Counted from the first letter of the stretch, positions 13,868-27,592 are shown. The stretch: DNA of 64,000 nucleotides from Acanthacorydalis orientalis (GCA_034766995.1 CM068325.1:5912164-5976163), one strand, 5' to 3'. Translations and numbers: made by a program. The notes: a model not told the origin generated them from the sequence alone.

Positions 13868-16542
13868 AAAATGATACGTAAGGAACCTCCGAATATATAA
13901 TAAGTGTATTCAGTAAGAGCAGATTCAAATATTTTTACTGATTTCAAATTTTAGATAACCTACATTTGAACTGAAAACATATGTCAAATATAATCTTATT
14001 ATGGATGATTTAAATTGAACTGGCAGTAATTATACTTCAAATTCCATTTGAAGAGAGTCTAAATATACAATAAAAGTAAACAATAAGAGCAGATTGTAAT
14101 TTTAATATCTGTTACAAAATCTAACCTGTGATACGTTTGCACTGAAACGTACGTCTCAATTGTACTCGTATAATGTATGATTTAAATTAGACGCAGTAGT
14201 TTTACATGAAATACCTAGTAAGAGAACTCTAAATATACTATTAAAACATACAATGAGAGCAGATTGTAATTTTAATATCTGTTACAAAATCTAACCTGTG
14301 ATACGTTTGCACTGAAACGTACGTCTCAATTGTACTCGTATAATGTATGATTTAAATTAGACGCAGTAGTTTTACATGAAATACCTAGTAAGAGAACTCT
14401 AAATATACTATTAAAACATACAATGAGAGTAGATTATAGTTTTAGTATCTATTACAAAATTTTTAACTGTGATAATACGTTGCACTGAAACGTAGGTCTC
14501 AATTAAACCCGTATAATGTACGATTTAAATTCAACTGGCAGTAATTTTACTTCAAAATCTAACTAAGGGAACTCCAAATATACTATAATAACGTAGAATA
14601 AGAGCAGACTCTAATTTTTATTCTCGTTTCAATTTCTAGGTGTTCTACATTTGTAATAAAACATTCCTGATATGAATATTCACATAATATATGTTTCAAA
14701 GTATACTAGCAGTAATTTTTCTTCAAATTCAAACTAAGGGAACTCTAAATATACTATAATAACGTAGAATAAGAGCAGACTCTAATTTTTATTCTCGTTT
14801 CAATTTCTAGGTGTTCTACATTTGTAATAAAAACATTCCTGATATGAATATTCACATAATATATGTTTCAAAGTATACTAGCAGTAATTTTGCTTCAAAT
14901 TCAAACTAAGGGAAGTCTAAATATACAAAGGAGAAGACTCCTAGTCTTTAATTAATTTATATAATAAGAGAATATATTTTAATTCTTTAATTAAAAATTA
15001 AATTTGAATTTTCCTGTAGACTTTGTGGTCGGGAAATGAGAACTCTAACTACGTTATCGAGAAATGAGGTGGTCTGGCTAGTTTCAAGTTTTGCCGTTTA
15101 CAACCAGGTCCGGATTTAGGAAACTTTTAATTAAAAAAAAGGATAATATCAGGATAAAGTAAATCATACGTCAGGAACCTACAAATATATAATAAGTGTA
15201 TTCAATAAGATCAGATTCTAATATTTTTACTGATTTCAAATTTTAGATAAGCTACATTTGAACTGAAAACATATGTCAAGTATAATCTTATTATGGATGA
15301 TTTAAATTAAACTGGCAGTAATTATACTTCAACTTCCAATTGAAGAGAGTCTAAATATACAATAAAAGTAAACAATAAGAGCAGATTGTAATTTTAATAT
15401 CCGTTACAAAATCTAACGTGCGATACGTTTGCACTGAAACGTACGTCACAATTGTACTCGTATAGTGTATGATTTAAATTAGACGCAGTAGTTTTACATG
15501 AAATACCTAGTAAGAGAACTCTAAATATACTATTAAAACATACAATGAGAGTAGATTATAGTTTTAGTATCTATTACAAAATTTTTAACTGTGATAATAC
15601 GTTGCACTGAAACGTAGGTCTCAATTAAACCCGTATAATGTACGATTTAAATTCAATTGGCAGTAATTTTACTTCAAAATCTAACTAAGGGAACTCCAAA
15701 TATACTATAATAACGTAGAATAAGAGCAGACTCTAATTTTTATTCTCGTTTCAATTTCTAGGTGTTCTACATTTGTAATAAAAACATTCCTGATATGAAT
15801 ATTCACATAATATATGTTTCAAAGTATACTAGCAGTGATTTTGCTTCAAATTCAAACTAAGGGAAGTCTAAATATACAAAGGAGAAGACTCCTAGTCTTT
15901 AATTAATTTATATAATAAGAGAATATATTTTAATTCTTTAATTAAAAATTAAATTTGAATTTTCCTGTAGACTTGGTGGTCGGTAAATGAGAACTCTAAC
16001 TACGTTATCGAGAAATGAGGTGGTCTGGCTAGTTTCAAGTTTTGCCGTTTACAACCAGGTCCGGATTTAGGAAACTTTTTTAATTAAAAAAAAAAGGATA
16101 ATATCAGGATAAAGTAAATCATACGTCAGGAACCTACAAATATATAATAAGTGTATTCAATAAGAGCAGATTCTAATATTTTTACAGATTTCAAATTTTA
16201 GACAAGCTACATTTGAACTGAAAACATACGTCAAATATAATCTTATTATGGATGATTTAAATTAAACTGGCAGTAATTATACTTCAACTTCCAAATGAAG
16301 AGAGTCTAAATATACAATAAAAGTAAACAATAAGAGCAGATTGTAATTTTAATATCTGTTACAAAATCTAACCTGTGATACGTTTGCACTGAAACGTACG
16401 TCTCAATTGTACTCGTATAGTGTATGATTTAAATTCAACTAGCAGTAATTTTACTTCAAAATCAGACTAAGGGAACTCAAAATCTACTATAATAACGTAC
16501 AATAAGAGCAGATTCTAAATTTAAAGTAAGATACAAATAAAT
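13868..16542. repeat. D/T block 4 (6 D + T, 4 D + T, tail)
   Basis: Six D monomers (13868-14910), including a repeated AGAGCAGATTGTAATTTTAA unit and a doubled fourth-type monomer (CTAGGTG at about 14636 and 14808). Then T 14911-15142, four D monomers 15143-15861, T 15862-16097 and the 445-bp tail 16098-16542. Confidence 0.9.
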
Positions 16543-17001
16543 AAATAGACAAATTTGTTTTCAAAGATTGAATGGCATGATTGATATAAATTATATATAT
16601 ATATACACACACACACACACATTTATATATATATATTATATTTAGAAATATTCATAAATTATATCAAAATATATTTACACTAAGAAGTAAATTACGTATT
16701 GTATTGAAACTATAATCGAATAAAATTAAAGAAAATATCTATTAAAGTGTATATCTTACAACAGTAATATGCAGCAACCATATCGTCTCAAAAACTAGAC
16801 ACGACTGAATAAATAAATGTGTAATTTCACAGACACGAAAGTTCATGGCTGTAGGTTTATATAATTTTCCAAATCTTATATAAATGTAACGCGCTGTGAA
16901 GCATTGACCTGCACATGATATAGACAAAGTGTTGTGAAGCATTATACAAACAATAAAAACAGACATAGTATTATATAAACAACAAATACAATCAGGATAA
17001 A
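16543..17001. repeat. Module C, copy 5 (short form)
   Basis: 459 bp. Lacks 23 bp between two CAAATAC direct repeats present near the right end of long-form copies, which removes the start of the minus-strand frame and leaves 74 codons (16742-16966). It is followed by a D monomer variant reading CCTCCAAATATAT instead of CCTCCGAATATAT. Confidence 0.9.
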
Positions 17002-19848
17002 GAAAATGATACGTAAGGAACCTCCAAATATATAATAAGTGTATTCAGTAAGAGCAGATTCAAATATTTTTACTGATTTCAAATTTTAGATAACCTACAT
17101 TTGAACTGAAAACATATGTCAAATATAATCTTATTATGGATGATTTAAATTAAACTGGCAGTAATTATACTTCAACTTCCAATTGAAGAGAGTCTAAATA
17201 TACAATAAAAGTAAACAATAAGAGCGGATTGTAATTTTAATATCTGTTACAAAATCTAACCTGTGATACGTTTACACTGAAACGTACGTCTCAATTGTAC
17301 TCGTATAGTGTATGATTTAAATTAGATGCAGTAGTTTTACATGAAATACCTAGTAAGAGAACTCTAAATATACTATTAAAACATACAATGAGAGCAGATT
17401 GTAATTTTAATATCTGTTACAAAATCTAACCTGTGATACGTTTGCACTGAAACGTACGTCTCAATTGTACTCGTATAATGTATGATTTAAATTAGACGCA
17501 GTAGTTTTACATGAAATACCTAGTAAGAGAACTCTAAATATACTATTAAAACATACAATGAGAGCAGATTGTAATTTTAATATCTGTTACAAAATCTAAC
17601 CTGTGATACGTTTGCACTGAAACGTACGTCTCAATTGTACTCGTATAATGTATGATTTAAATTAGACGCAGTAGTTTTACATGAAATACCTAGTAAGAGA
17701 ACTCTAAATATACTATTAAAACATACAATGAGAGCAGATTGTAATTTTAATATCTGTTACAAAATCTAACCTGTGATACGTTTGCACTGAAACGTACGTC
17801 TCAATTGTACTCGTATAATGTATGATTTAAATTAGACGCAGTAGTTTTACATGAAATACCTAGTAAGAGAACTCTAAATATACTATTAAAACATACAATG
17901 AGAGTAGATTATAGTTTTAATATCTATTACAAAATTTTTAACTGTGATAATACGTTGCACTGAAACGTAGGTCTCAATTAAACCCGTATAATGTACGATT
18001 TAAATTCAACTGGCAGTAATTTTACTTCAAAATCTAACTAAGGGAACTCCAAATACACTATAATAACGTAGAATAACAGCAGACTCTAATTTTTATTCTC
18101 GTTTCAATTTCTAGGTGTTCTACGTTTGTAATAAAAACATTCCTGATATGAATATTCACATAATATATGTTTCAAAGTATACTAGCAGTAATTTTGCTTC
18201 AAATTCAAACTAAGGGAAGTCTAAATATACAAAGGAGAAGACTCCTAGTCTTTAATTAATTTATATAATAAGAGAATATATTTTAATTCTTTAATTAAAA
18301 ATTAAATTTGAATTTTCCTGTAGACTTGGTGGTCGGTAAATGAGAACTCTAACTACGTTATCGAGAAATGAGGTGGTCTGGCTAGTTTCAAGTTTTGCCG
18401 TTTACAACCAGGTCCGGATTTAGGAAACTTTTAATTAAAAAAAAGGATAATATCAGGATAAAGTAAATCATACGTCAGGAACCTACAAATATATAATAAG
18501 TGTATTCAATAAGATCAGATTCTAATATTTTTACTGATTTCAAATTTTAGATAACCTACATTTGAACTGAAAACATATGTCAAATATAATCTTATTATGG
18601 ATGATTTAAATTGAACTGGCAGTAATTATACTTCAAATTCCATTTGAAGAGAGTCTAAATATACAATAAAAGTAAACAATAAGAGCAGATTGTAATTTTA
18701 ATATCTGTTACAAAATCTAACCTGTGATACGTTTGCACTGAAACGTACGTCTCAATTGTACTCGTATAGTGTATGATTTAAATTAGACGCAGTAGTTTTA
18801 CATGAAATACCTAGTAAGAGAACTCTAAATATACTATTAAAACATACAATGAGAGTAGATTATAGTTTTAGTATCTATTACAAAATTTTTAACTGTGATA
18901 ATACGTTGCACTGAAACGTAGGTCTCAATTAAACCAGTATAATGTACGATTTAAATTCAACTGGCAGTAATTTTACTTCAAAATCTAACTAAGGGAACTC
19001 CAAATATACTATAATAACGTAGAATAAGAGCAGACTCTAATTTTTATTCTCGTTTCAATTTCTAGGTGTTCTACATTTGTAATAAAAACATTCCTGATAT
19101 GAATATTCACATAATATATATGTTTCAAAGTATACTAGCAGTAATTTTGCTTCAAATTCAAACTAAGGGAAGTCTAAATATACAAAGGAGAAGACTCCTA
19201 GTCTTTAATTAATTTATATAATAAGAGAATATATTTTAATTCTTTAATTAAAAATTAAATTTGAATTTTCCTGTAGACTTGGTGGTCGGTAAATGAGAAC
19301 TCTAACTACGTTATCGAGAAATGAGGTGGTCTGGCTAGTTTCAAGTTTTGCCGTTTACAACCAGGTCCGGATTTAGGAAACTTTTTTAATTAAAAAAAAA
19401 AGGATAATATCAGGATAAAGTAAATCATACGTCAGGAACCTACAAATATATAATAAGTGTATTCAATAAGAGCAGATTCTAATATTTTTACAGATTTCAA
19501 ATTTTAGACAAGCTACATTTGAACTGAAAACATACGTCAAATATAATCTTATTATGGATGATTTAAATTAAACTGGCAGTAATTATACTTCAAATTCCAA
19601 TTGAAGAGAGTCTAAATATACAATAAAAGTAAACAATAAGAGCAGATTGTAATTTTAATATCCGTTACAAAATCTAACGTGCGATACGTTTGCACTGAAA
19701 CGTACGTCTCAATTACACTCGTATAGTATATGATTTGAATTCAACTAGCAGTAATTTTACTTCAAAATCAGACTAAGGGAACTCAAAATCTACTATAATA
19801 ACGTACAATAAGAGCAGATTCTAAATTTAAAGTAAGATACAAATATAT
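17002..19848. repeat. D/T block 5 (7 D + T, 4 D + T, tail) with exact 170-bp run
   Basis: Seven D monomers (17002-18214). Three successive units starting AGAGCAGATT at 17391, 17561 and 17731 look identical and are exactly 170 bp, the clearest view of the basic monomer. Then T 18215-18446, four D monomers 18447-19167, T 19168-19403 and the tail 19404-19848. This block ends the 10,353-bp superunit. Confidence 0.92.
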
Positions 19849-20331
19849 AAATAGACAAATTTGTTTTCAAAGATTGAATGGCATGATTGATATAAATTAT
19901 ATATACACACACACACACACACACACATTTATATATATATATTATATTTAGAAATATTCATAAATTATATCAAAATATATTTACACTAAGAAGTAAATTA
20001 CGTATTGTATTGAAACTATAATCGAATAAAATTAAAGAAAATATCTATTAAAGTGTATATCTTACAACAGTGATATGCAGCAACCATATCGTCTCAAAAC
20101 TAGACACGACTGAATAAATAAATGTGTAATTTCACAGACACGAAAGTTCATGGCTGTAGGTTTATATAATTTTTCCAAATCTTATATAAATGTAACGGGC
20201 TGTGAAGCATTGACCTGCACATGATATAGACAAAGTGTTGTGAAGCATTATACAAACAATAAAAACAGACATAGTATTATATAAACAACAAATACAGTAC
20301 AGACAAATATACAAATACAATCAGGATAAAG
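19849..20331. repeat. Module C, copy 6 (long form); sequence errors begin inside it
   Basis: Matches copy 2 and clean copy 19 (58641-59123) until about 20090. It then shows single-base indels, such as a lost AA near 20097, an extra T near 20171 and GGGCTG for GCGCTG near 20197. These break the minus-strand frame that is open in the clean counterpart. Confidence 0.85.
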
Positions 20332-21716
20332 AAAATGATACGTAAGAAACCTCCGAATATATAATAAGTGTATTCAGTAAGAGCAGATTCAAATATTTTT
20401 TACTGATTTCAAATTTTAGATAACCTACATTTGAACTGAAAACATATGTCAAATATAATCTTATTATGGATGTTTTAAATTGAACTGGCAGTAATTATAC
20501 TTCAAATTCCATTTGAAGAGAGTCTAAATATACAATAAAAAGTAAACAATAAGAGCAGATTGTAATTTTAATATCTGTTACAAAAATCTAACCTGTGATA
20601 CGCTTGCACTGAAACGCACGTCTCAATTGTACTCAGATAATGTATGATTTAAATTAGACGCAGTAGTTTTACATGAAATACCTAGTAAGAGAACTCTAAA
20701 TATACTATTAAAACATACAATGAGAGCAGATTGTAATTTTAATATCTGTTACAAAATCTAACGTGAAGATACGCTTTGCACTGAAACGTAGGTCTCAATT
20801 AAAACCCGTGATAATGTACGACTTAAATTCAACTGGCAGTAATTTTACTTCAAAATCTAACTAAGGGAACTCCAAATACACTATAATAACGTAGAATAAC
20901 AGCAGACTCTAATTTTTATTCTCGATTCAATTTCTAGGTGTTCTACTGTTGTAATTAAAACATTCCTGATATGAATATTCACATAATATATGTTTCAAAG
21001 TATACTAGCAGTAATTTTGCTTCAAATTCAAACTAAGGGAAGTCTAAATATACAAAGGAGAAGACTCCTAGTCTTTAATTAATTTATATAATAAGAGAAT
21101 ATATTTTAATTCTTTAATTAAAAATTAAATTTGAATTTTCCTGTAGACTTGGTGGTCGGTAAATGAGAACTCTAACTACGTTATCGAGAAATGAGGTGGT
21201 CTGGCTAGTTTCAAGTTTTGCCGTTTACAACCAGGTCCGGATTTAAGAAACTTTTTTAATTAAAAAAAGGATAATATCAGGATAAAGTAAATCATACGTC
21301 AGGAACCTACAAATATATAATAAGTGTATTCAATAAGAGCAGATTCTAATATTTTTACAGATTTCAAATTTTAGACAAGCTACATTTGAACTGAAAACAT
21401 ACGTCAAATATAATCTTATTATGGATGATTTAAATTAAACTGGCAGTAATTATACTTCAAATTCCAATTGAAGAGAGTCTAAATATACAATAAAAGTAAA
21501 CAATAAGACCAGATTGTAATTTTAATATCCGCTACAAAATCTAACGCGGCGATACGCTTGCACTGAAACGCACGTCTGAATTACACTCGTATAGTATATG
21601 ATTTGAATTCAACTAGCAGTAATTTTACTTCAAAATCAGACTAAGGGAACTCAAAATCTACTATAATAACGTACAATAAGAGCAGATTCTAAATTTAAAG
21701 TAAGATACAAATATAT
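20332..21716. repeat. D/T block 6 (4 D + T + tail), error-rich
   Basis: Counterpart of blocks 2 and 19. D monomers 20332-21037, T 21038-21270, tail 21271-21716. Small insertions and CGT-to-CGC changes occur at the ACGTTTGCACTGAAACGT site (for example near 20600 and 21552). Confidence 0.85.
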
Positions 21717-22201
21717 AAATAGACAAATTTGTTTTCAAAGATTGAATGGCATGATTGATATAAATTATATATATATATACACACACACACACACATTTAT
21801 ATATATATATTATATTTAGAAATATTCATAAATTATATCAAAATATATTTACACTAAGAAGTAAATTACGTATTGTATTGAAACTATAATCTAATAAAAT
21901 TAAAGAAAATATCTATTAAAGTGTATATCTTACAACAGTGATATGCAGCAACCATATCGCTCTCAAAAACTAGACACGACTGAATAAATAAATGTGTAAT
22001 TTCACAGACACGAAAGTTCATGGCTGTAGGTTTATATAATTTTCCAAATCTTATATAAATGTAGCATTACTGTGAAGCATTGACCTGCACATGATATAGA
22101 CAAAGTGTTGTGAAGCATTATACAAACAATAAAAACAGACATAGTATTATATAAACAACAAATACAGTACAGACAAATATACAAATACAATCAGGATAAA
22201 G
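21717..22201. repeat. Module C, copy 7 (long form), error-rich
   Basis: Counterpart of clean copy 20 (60504-60980). Small differences break the minus-strand frame that is intact in the clean copy. Confidence 0.85.
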
Positions 22202-23767
22202 AAAATGATACGTAAGGAACCTCCGAATATATAATAAGTGTATTCAGTAAGAGCAGATTCAAATATTTTTACTGATTTCAAATTTTAGATAACCTACATT
22301 TGAACTGAAAACATATGTCAAATATAATCTTATTATGGATGATTTAAATTGAACTGGCAGTAATTATACTTCAAATTCCATTTGAAGAGAGTCTAAATAT
22401 ACAATAAAAGTAAACAATAAGAGCAGATTGTAATTTTAATATCTGTTACAAAATCTAACCTGTGATACGTTTGCACTCGTGAAACGCACGTCTCAATTGT
22501 ACTCGTATAATGTATGATTTAAATTAGACGCAGTAGTTTTACATGAAATACCTAGTAAAGAGAACTCTAAATATACTATTAAACATACAGCAGATTGTAA
22601 TTTTTAGTATCTGTTACAAATCTAACCTGTGATACGCTTGCACTGAAACGCACGTCTCAATTTGTACTTCGTGATAATGTATGATTTAAATTAGACGCCC
22701 AGTATGTTTTTTACATGAGAAATACCTAGTAAGAGAACTCTAAATATACTATTAAAACATACAATGAGAGTAGATTATAGTTTTAATATCTATTACAAAA
22801 TTTTTAACTGTGATAATATCGTTGCACTGAAACGTAGGGTCTCAATTAAACCCGCTGTGATAATGTACGATTTAAATTCAACTGGCAGTAATTTTACTAA
22901 AAATCTAACTAAAGGGAACTCCAAATATACTATAATAACGTAGAATAACAGCAGACTCTAATTTTTATTCTCGTTTCAATTTCTAGGTGTTCTAATGCAT
23001 TTCTAATAAAAACATTCCTGATATGAATATTCACATAATATATGTTTCAAAGTATACTAGCAGTAATTTTGCTTCAAATTCAAACTAAGGGAAGTCTAAA
23101 TATACAAAGGAGAAGACTCTAGTCTTTAATTAATTTATATAATAAGAGAATATATTTTAATTCTTTAATTAAAAATTAAATTTGAATTTTCCTGTAGACT
23201 TGGTGGTCGGTAAATGAGAACTCTAACTACGTTATCGAGAAATGAGGTGGTCTGGCTAGTTTCAAGTTTTGCCTGGCTGTCATTAGGTCCCGGATTTAGG
23301 AAACTTTTTAATTAAAAAAAGGATAATATCAGGATAAAGTAAATCATACGTCAGGAACCTACAAATATATAATAAGTGTATTCAGTAAGAGCAGATTCTA
23401 ATATTTTTACAGATTTCAAATTTTAGACAAGCTACATTTGAACTGAAAACATACGTCAAATATAATCTTATTATGGATGATTTAAATTAAACTGGCAGTA
23501 ATTATACTTCAAATTCCAATTGAAGAGAGTCTAAATATACAATAAAAGTAAACAATAAGAGCAGATTGTAATTTTAATATCCGTTACAAAATCTAACGTG
23601 CGATACGTTTGCACTGAAACGCACGTCTCAATTACACTCGTGATAGTATATGATTTGAATTCAACTAGCAGTAATTTTACTTCAAATCAGACTAAGGGAA
23701 CTCAAAATCTACTATAATAACGTACAATAAGAGCAGATTCTAAATTTAAAGTAAGATACAAATATAT
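22202..23767. repeat. D/T block 7 (5 D + T + tail), error-rich
   Basis: D monomers 22202-23089, T 23090-23322 and tail 23323-23767. The T carries the variant GGCTGTCATTAGGTCC in place of GTTTACAACCAGGTCC, as in clean T 61853-62086. Many CG-linked insertions are present, for example CGTGATAATG for CGTATAATG near 22670. Confidence 0.83.
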
Positions 23768-24226
23768 AAATAGACAAATTTGTTTTCAAAGATTGAATGG
23801 CATGATTGATATAAATTATATATACACACACACACACATTTATATATATATATAGTATATTTAGAAATATTCATAAATTATATCAAAATATATTTACACT
23901 AAGAAGTAAATTACGTATTGTATTGAAACTATAATCGAATAAAATTAAAGAAAATATCTATTAAAGTGTATATCTTACAACAGTGATATGTAGCAACCAT
24001 ATCGTTCTCAAAAAATAGACACGACTGAATAAATAAATGTGTAATTTCACAGACACGAAAGTTCATGGCTGTAGGTTTATATAATTTTCCAAATCTTATA
24101 TAAATGTAGCAGCGCTGTGAAGCATTGACCTGCACATGATATAGACAAAGTGTTGTGGAAGCATTATACAAAACAATAAAAACAGACATAGTATTATATA
24201 AACAACAAATACAATCAGGATAAAGA
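23768..24226. repeat. Module C, copy 8 (short form), error-rich
   Basis: Short form with the 23-bp deletion, counterpart of clean copy 21 (62532-62993). Frameshifts split the usual minus-strand frame into two unrelated-looking open stretches (23929-24189 and 24096-24305), neither of which is a real gene. Confidence 0.83.
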
Positions 24227-25240
24227 AAAATGATCGTAAGGAACCTCCAAATATATAATAAGTGGATTCAGTAAGAGCAGATTCAAATATTTTTACTGAT
24301 TTCAAATTTTAGATAACCTACATTTGAACTGAAAACATATGTCTAATATAATCTTATTATAGATGATTTAAAATAAAGTGGCAGTAATTATACTTCAACT
24401 TCCAATTGAAGAGAGTCTAAATATACAATAAAAGTAAACAATAAGAGCGGATTGTAATTTTAATATCTGTTACAAAAATCTAACCTGTGATACGTTTGCA
24501 CTGAAATACGTGCGTCTCTAATTGTACTCGTATAATGTATGATTTAAATTAGATGCAGTAGTTTTACATGAAATACCTAGTAAGAGAACTCTAAATATAC
24601 TATTAAAACATACAATGAGAGCAGATTGTAGTTTTAGTATCTATTACAAAATTTTTAACTGTGATAGTACATTGCATCTGAAACGATTGGCCCTCTATTT
24701 AAACCGACATAATGCAATGATTTAAATTAGACTGGCAGTAATTTTACTTAAAATCTACACTGTAAGAGGAACTTCCAAATATACTATAATAACGTAGAAT
24801 AAAGAGCAGACTCTAATTTTTATATCTGTTTCAATTTCTAGGTGTTCTTACATATATTGTAATAAAAACGCATTGCCTGATGTGAATATTCACATAATAT
24901 ATGTTTCAAAGTATACTAGCAGTGATTTTGCTTTCAAATTCAAAGTAAGGGAAGTCTGCTAAATATACAAAGGAGAAGACTCCTAGTCTTTAATTAATTT
25001 ATATAATAAGAGAATATATTTTAATTCTTTAATTAAAAATTAAATTTGAATTTTCCTGTAGACATTGTGGTCAGTAAGTGAGAACTCTAACTACGTTATC
25101 GAAGTAATGAGGTGGTCTGGGCTAGTTTCAAGTTTTGCCGTTTACAACCAGGTCCCGATTTAGGAAACTTTTAATAATTAAAAAAAGGATAATATCAGGA
25201 TAAAGTAAATCATACGTCAGGAACCTACAAATATATAATA
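24227..25240. repeat. D/T block 8, first part, error-rich and probably collapsed
   Basis: D monomers 24227-24949 and T 24950-25188, then the beginning of the tail. The clean counterpart (from 62994) has two more 170-bp monomers here. A monomer near 24608 reads AGAGCAGATTGTAG then TTTTAGTATC, a fusion of two monomer types, consistent with collapse or deletion of two units. Confidence 0.75.
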
Positions 25241-25977
25241 AGTGTATTCAATAATATTAAAACATACAAATGAGAGCAGATTATAGTTTTAATATCTATT
25301 ACAAAAATTTTTAACCTGTGATAATACGTTTGCACTGGAAACGTAGGCTTCCCAATGAAACCCAGATAATGTACGATTTAAATTCAACTGGCAATAATTT
25401 TACTTCTGGGAATCTAACTAAGGGAACTCAAGTAGACTATAATAACACCTAGAATAACAGCCAGACTCTAATTTTAAAGTATTCTACAAGTTTAAATAGA
25501 CAAATTTGTTTCTAGATTGAAATTAATGCTTGTAATAAACGACATTCCTGATACAGGTTCACACATTTATATATGTTTCAAAGTATACTAGCTTTAATAA
25601 TTTTGCTTCAAATTCAAACCTAAGGGAAGTCTAACATATACACTAAGAGGGTACACTCAATTATTGTCTTTAAACTATAATTTATATAATAAGAGAATAT
25701 ATTTTACCTCTCTTACAACATTAAAAATACATAACCATTTGGAAGTCTCCTGTACACGACTTATGGTCGGTAAATGAGAAACTCTTAACAGACACGTTAT
25801 CGAGAAAATGAGTGGTCATGGCTGCTAGGTTTATATAATTTTCCCAAGTCTTATATAAATGCTGCAGCTGTGAAGCATTAGGTCCGGCACATGATTTAGA
25901 CAAAGTGTTGTGACTTTATACAAACATTAAAAACAGACATAGTATTATATAAACAACAAATACAATCAGGATAAAGT
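25241..25977. repeat. Scrambled block: blended T and C modules (copy 9)
   Basis: After 25240 the tail jumps into a later D monomer, and from about 25480 short pieces of modules D, T and C alternate within single lines of sequence. Near 25805 the T phrase GAGTGGTC is followed directly by the C phrase ATGGCTG and TTTATATAATTTTCCCAAG. The end (about 25850-25977) is a recognisable short-form C. This pattern suits a consensus of misaligned reads better than recombination. The 60-codon minus frame at 25721-25903 is meaningless. Confidence 0.65.
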
Positions 25978-27592
25978 AAATCAAGTACGTAAGGAACACT
26001 CCAAATATATAATAAGTGTATTCAGTAAGAGCAGATTCAAATATTTTTTGCACTGATTTCAAATTTTTAGATAACCTACATTTGAACTGAAAACATATAT
26101 CAAATATAATCTTTATTAGTGGATGATTTAAATTAAACTGGCATAGTAATTATACTTCAACTTCCAATTGAAGGAGAGTCTAAATATACAATAAAAGTAA
26201 ATAATAAGAGTAGATTGTAATTTTAATATCTCTGTTACAAAAATCTAACCTGTGATATCGCTTTGCACTGAAATTCGCAACATGCGCCTCAATTGTACTC
26301 GTATAGTGTATGATTTAAATTAGACGTGCAGTAGTTTTTACATGAAATACACTAGTAAAGAGAACTCTAAATATACTATTAAAACATACAATGAGAGTAG
26401 ATTATAGTTTTAGTATCTATTACAAAATTTTTAACTATGATAATAAAACACTGAAACGTAGGTCTCAATTAAACCATTATAATATTACGATTTAAATTCA
26501 ACTGGCATTAATTTTGCCCAGTAAATCTAACTAAGGGAACTCCAAATATACTATAATAACGTAGAATAAGAGCAGACTCTAATTTTTATTCTGGAACACC
26601 AATTTCTAGGTGTTTCCTACATTTGTAATAAAACATTCCCTGATATGAATATTCACATAATATATGTTTCAAAGTATACTAGCAGTAATTTTTCTTCAAA
26701 TTCAAACTAAGAGAACTCCAAATATACTATAATAACGTAGAATAAGAGCAGACTCCTAATTTCTATTCTCGTTTCAATTTCCTAGGTGTTCTACATTTAT
26801 AATAAAACATTCCTGATATGAATATTCACATAATATATGTTTCAAAGTATACTAGCTTAGTGATTTTGCTAGAATTGGAAACTAAGAAAGTCTAAATATA
26901 CAAAGGAGAAGACTCCTAGTCTTTAATTAATTTATATAATAAGAGAATATATTTTTAATTCTTTAATTAATAATTAAATTTGAATTTTCCTGTAGACTTT
27001 GTGGTTTGGTAAATGAGAACTCTAACTACGTTATCCTTGGCGAGAAATGAGGTGGTCTGGCTAGTTTCAAGTTTTGCCGTTTGCAACCAGGTCCGGATTT
27101 AGGAAACTTTTTTAATTAAAAAAAAGGATGTATCAGGATAAAGTAAATCATACACGTCAGGAACCTACAAATATACAATAAGTGTATTCAATAAGATCAG
27201 ATTCTTAATATTTTTACTGATTTCAAATTTTAGATAAGCTACATTTGAATCTGAAAACATATATCAAGTATAATCTTATTATGGATGATTTAAATTAAAC
27301 TGGCAGTAATTATACTTCAACTTCCAAATTGAAGAGAGTCTAAATATACAATAAAAGTTAAACAATAAGAGCAGATTGTAATTTTAATATCTGTTACAAA
27401 ATCCCCAACCTGTAAATACGCTTGCTGTGACTGAAACGCACGCTCAATCAATTGTACTCATTATAGTGTATGATTTAAATTCAACTAGCAGTAATTTTAC
27501 TTCAAAAAATCAGACTAAGGGAACTCAAAATCTACTATAATAACGTACAATAAGAGCAGATTCTAAATTTAAAGTATGAATACAAATAAATA
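25978..27592. repeat. D/T block 9 (5 D + T + tail), error-rich
   Basis: D monomers 25978-26885 with a doubled fourth-type monomer, T 26886-27128 and a tail of about 464 bp (27129-27592). Homopolymer and CG-linked errors throughout. Confidence 0.8.

Noticed and set aside
17438..17455. CENP-B box in D monomers
   Set aside because: The dyad does not fit the TTCGnnnnAnnCGGG consensus; units of family A fail at the central A as well.
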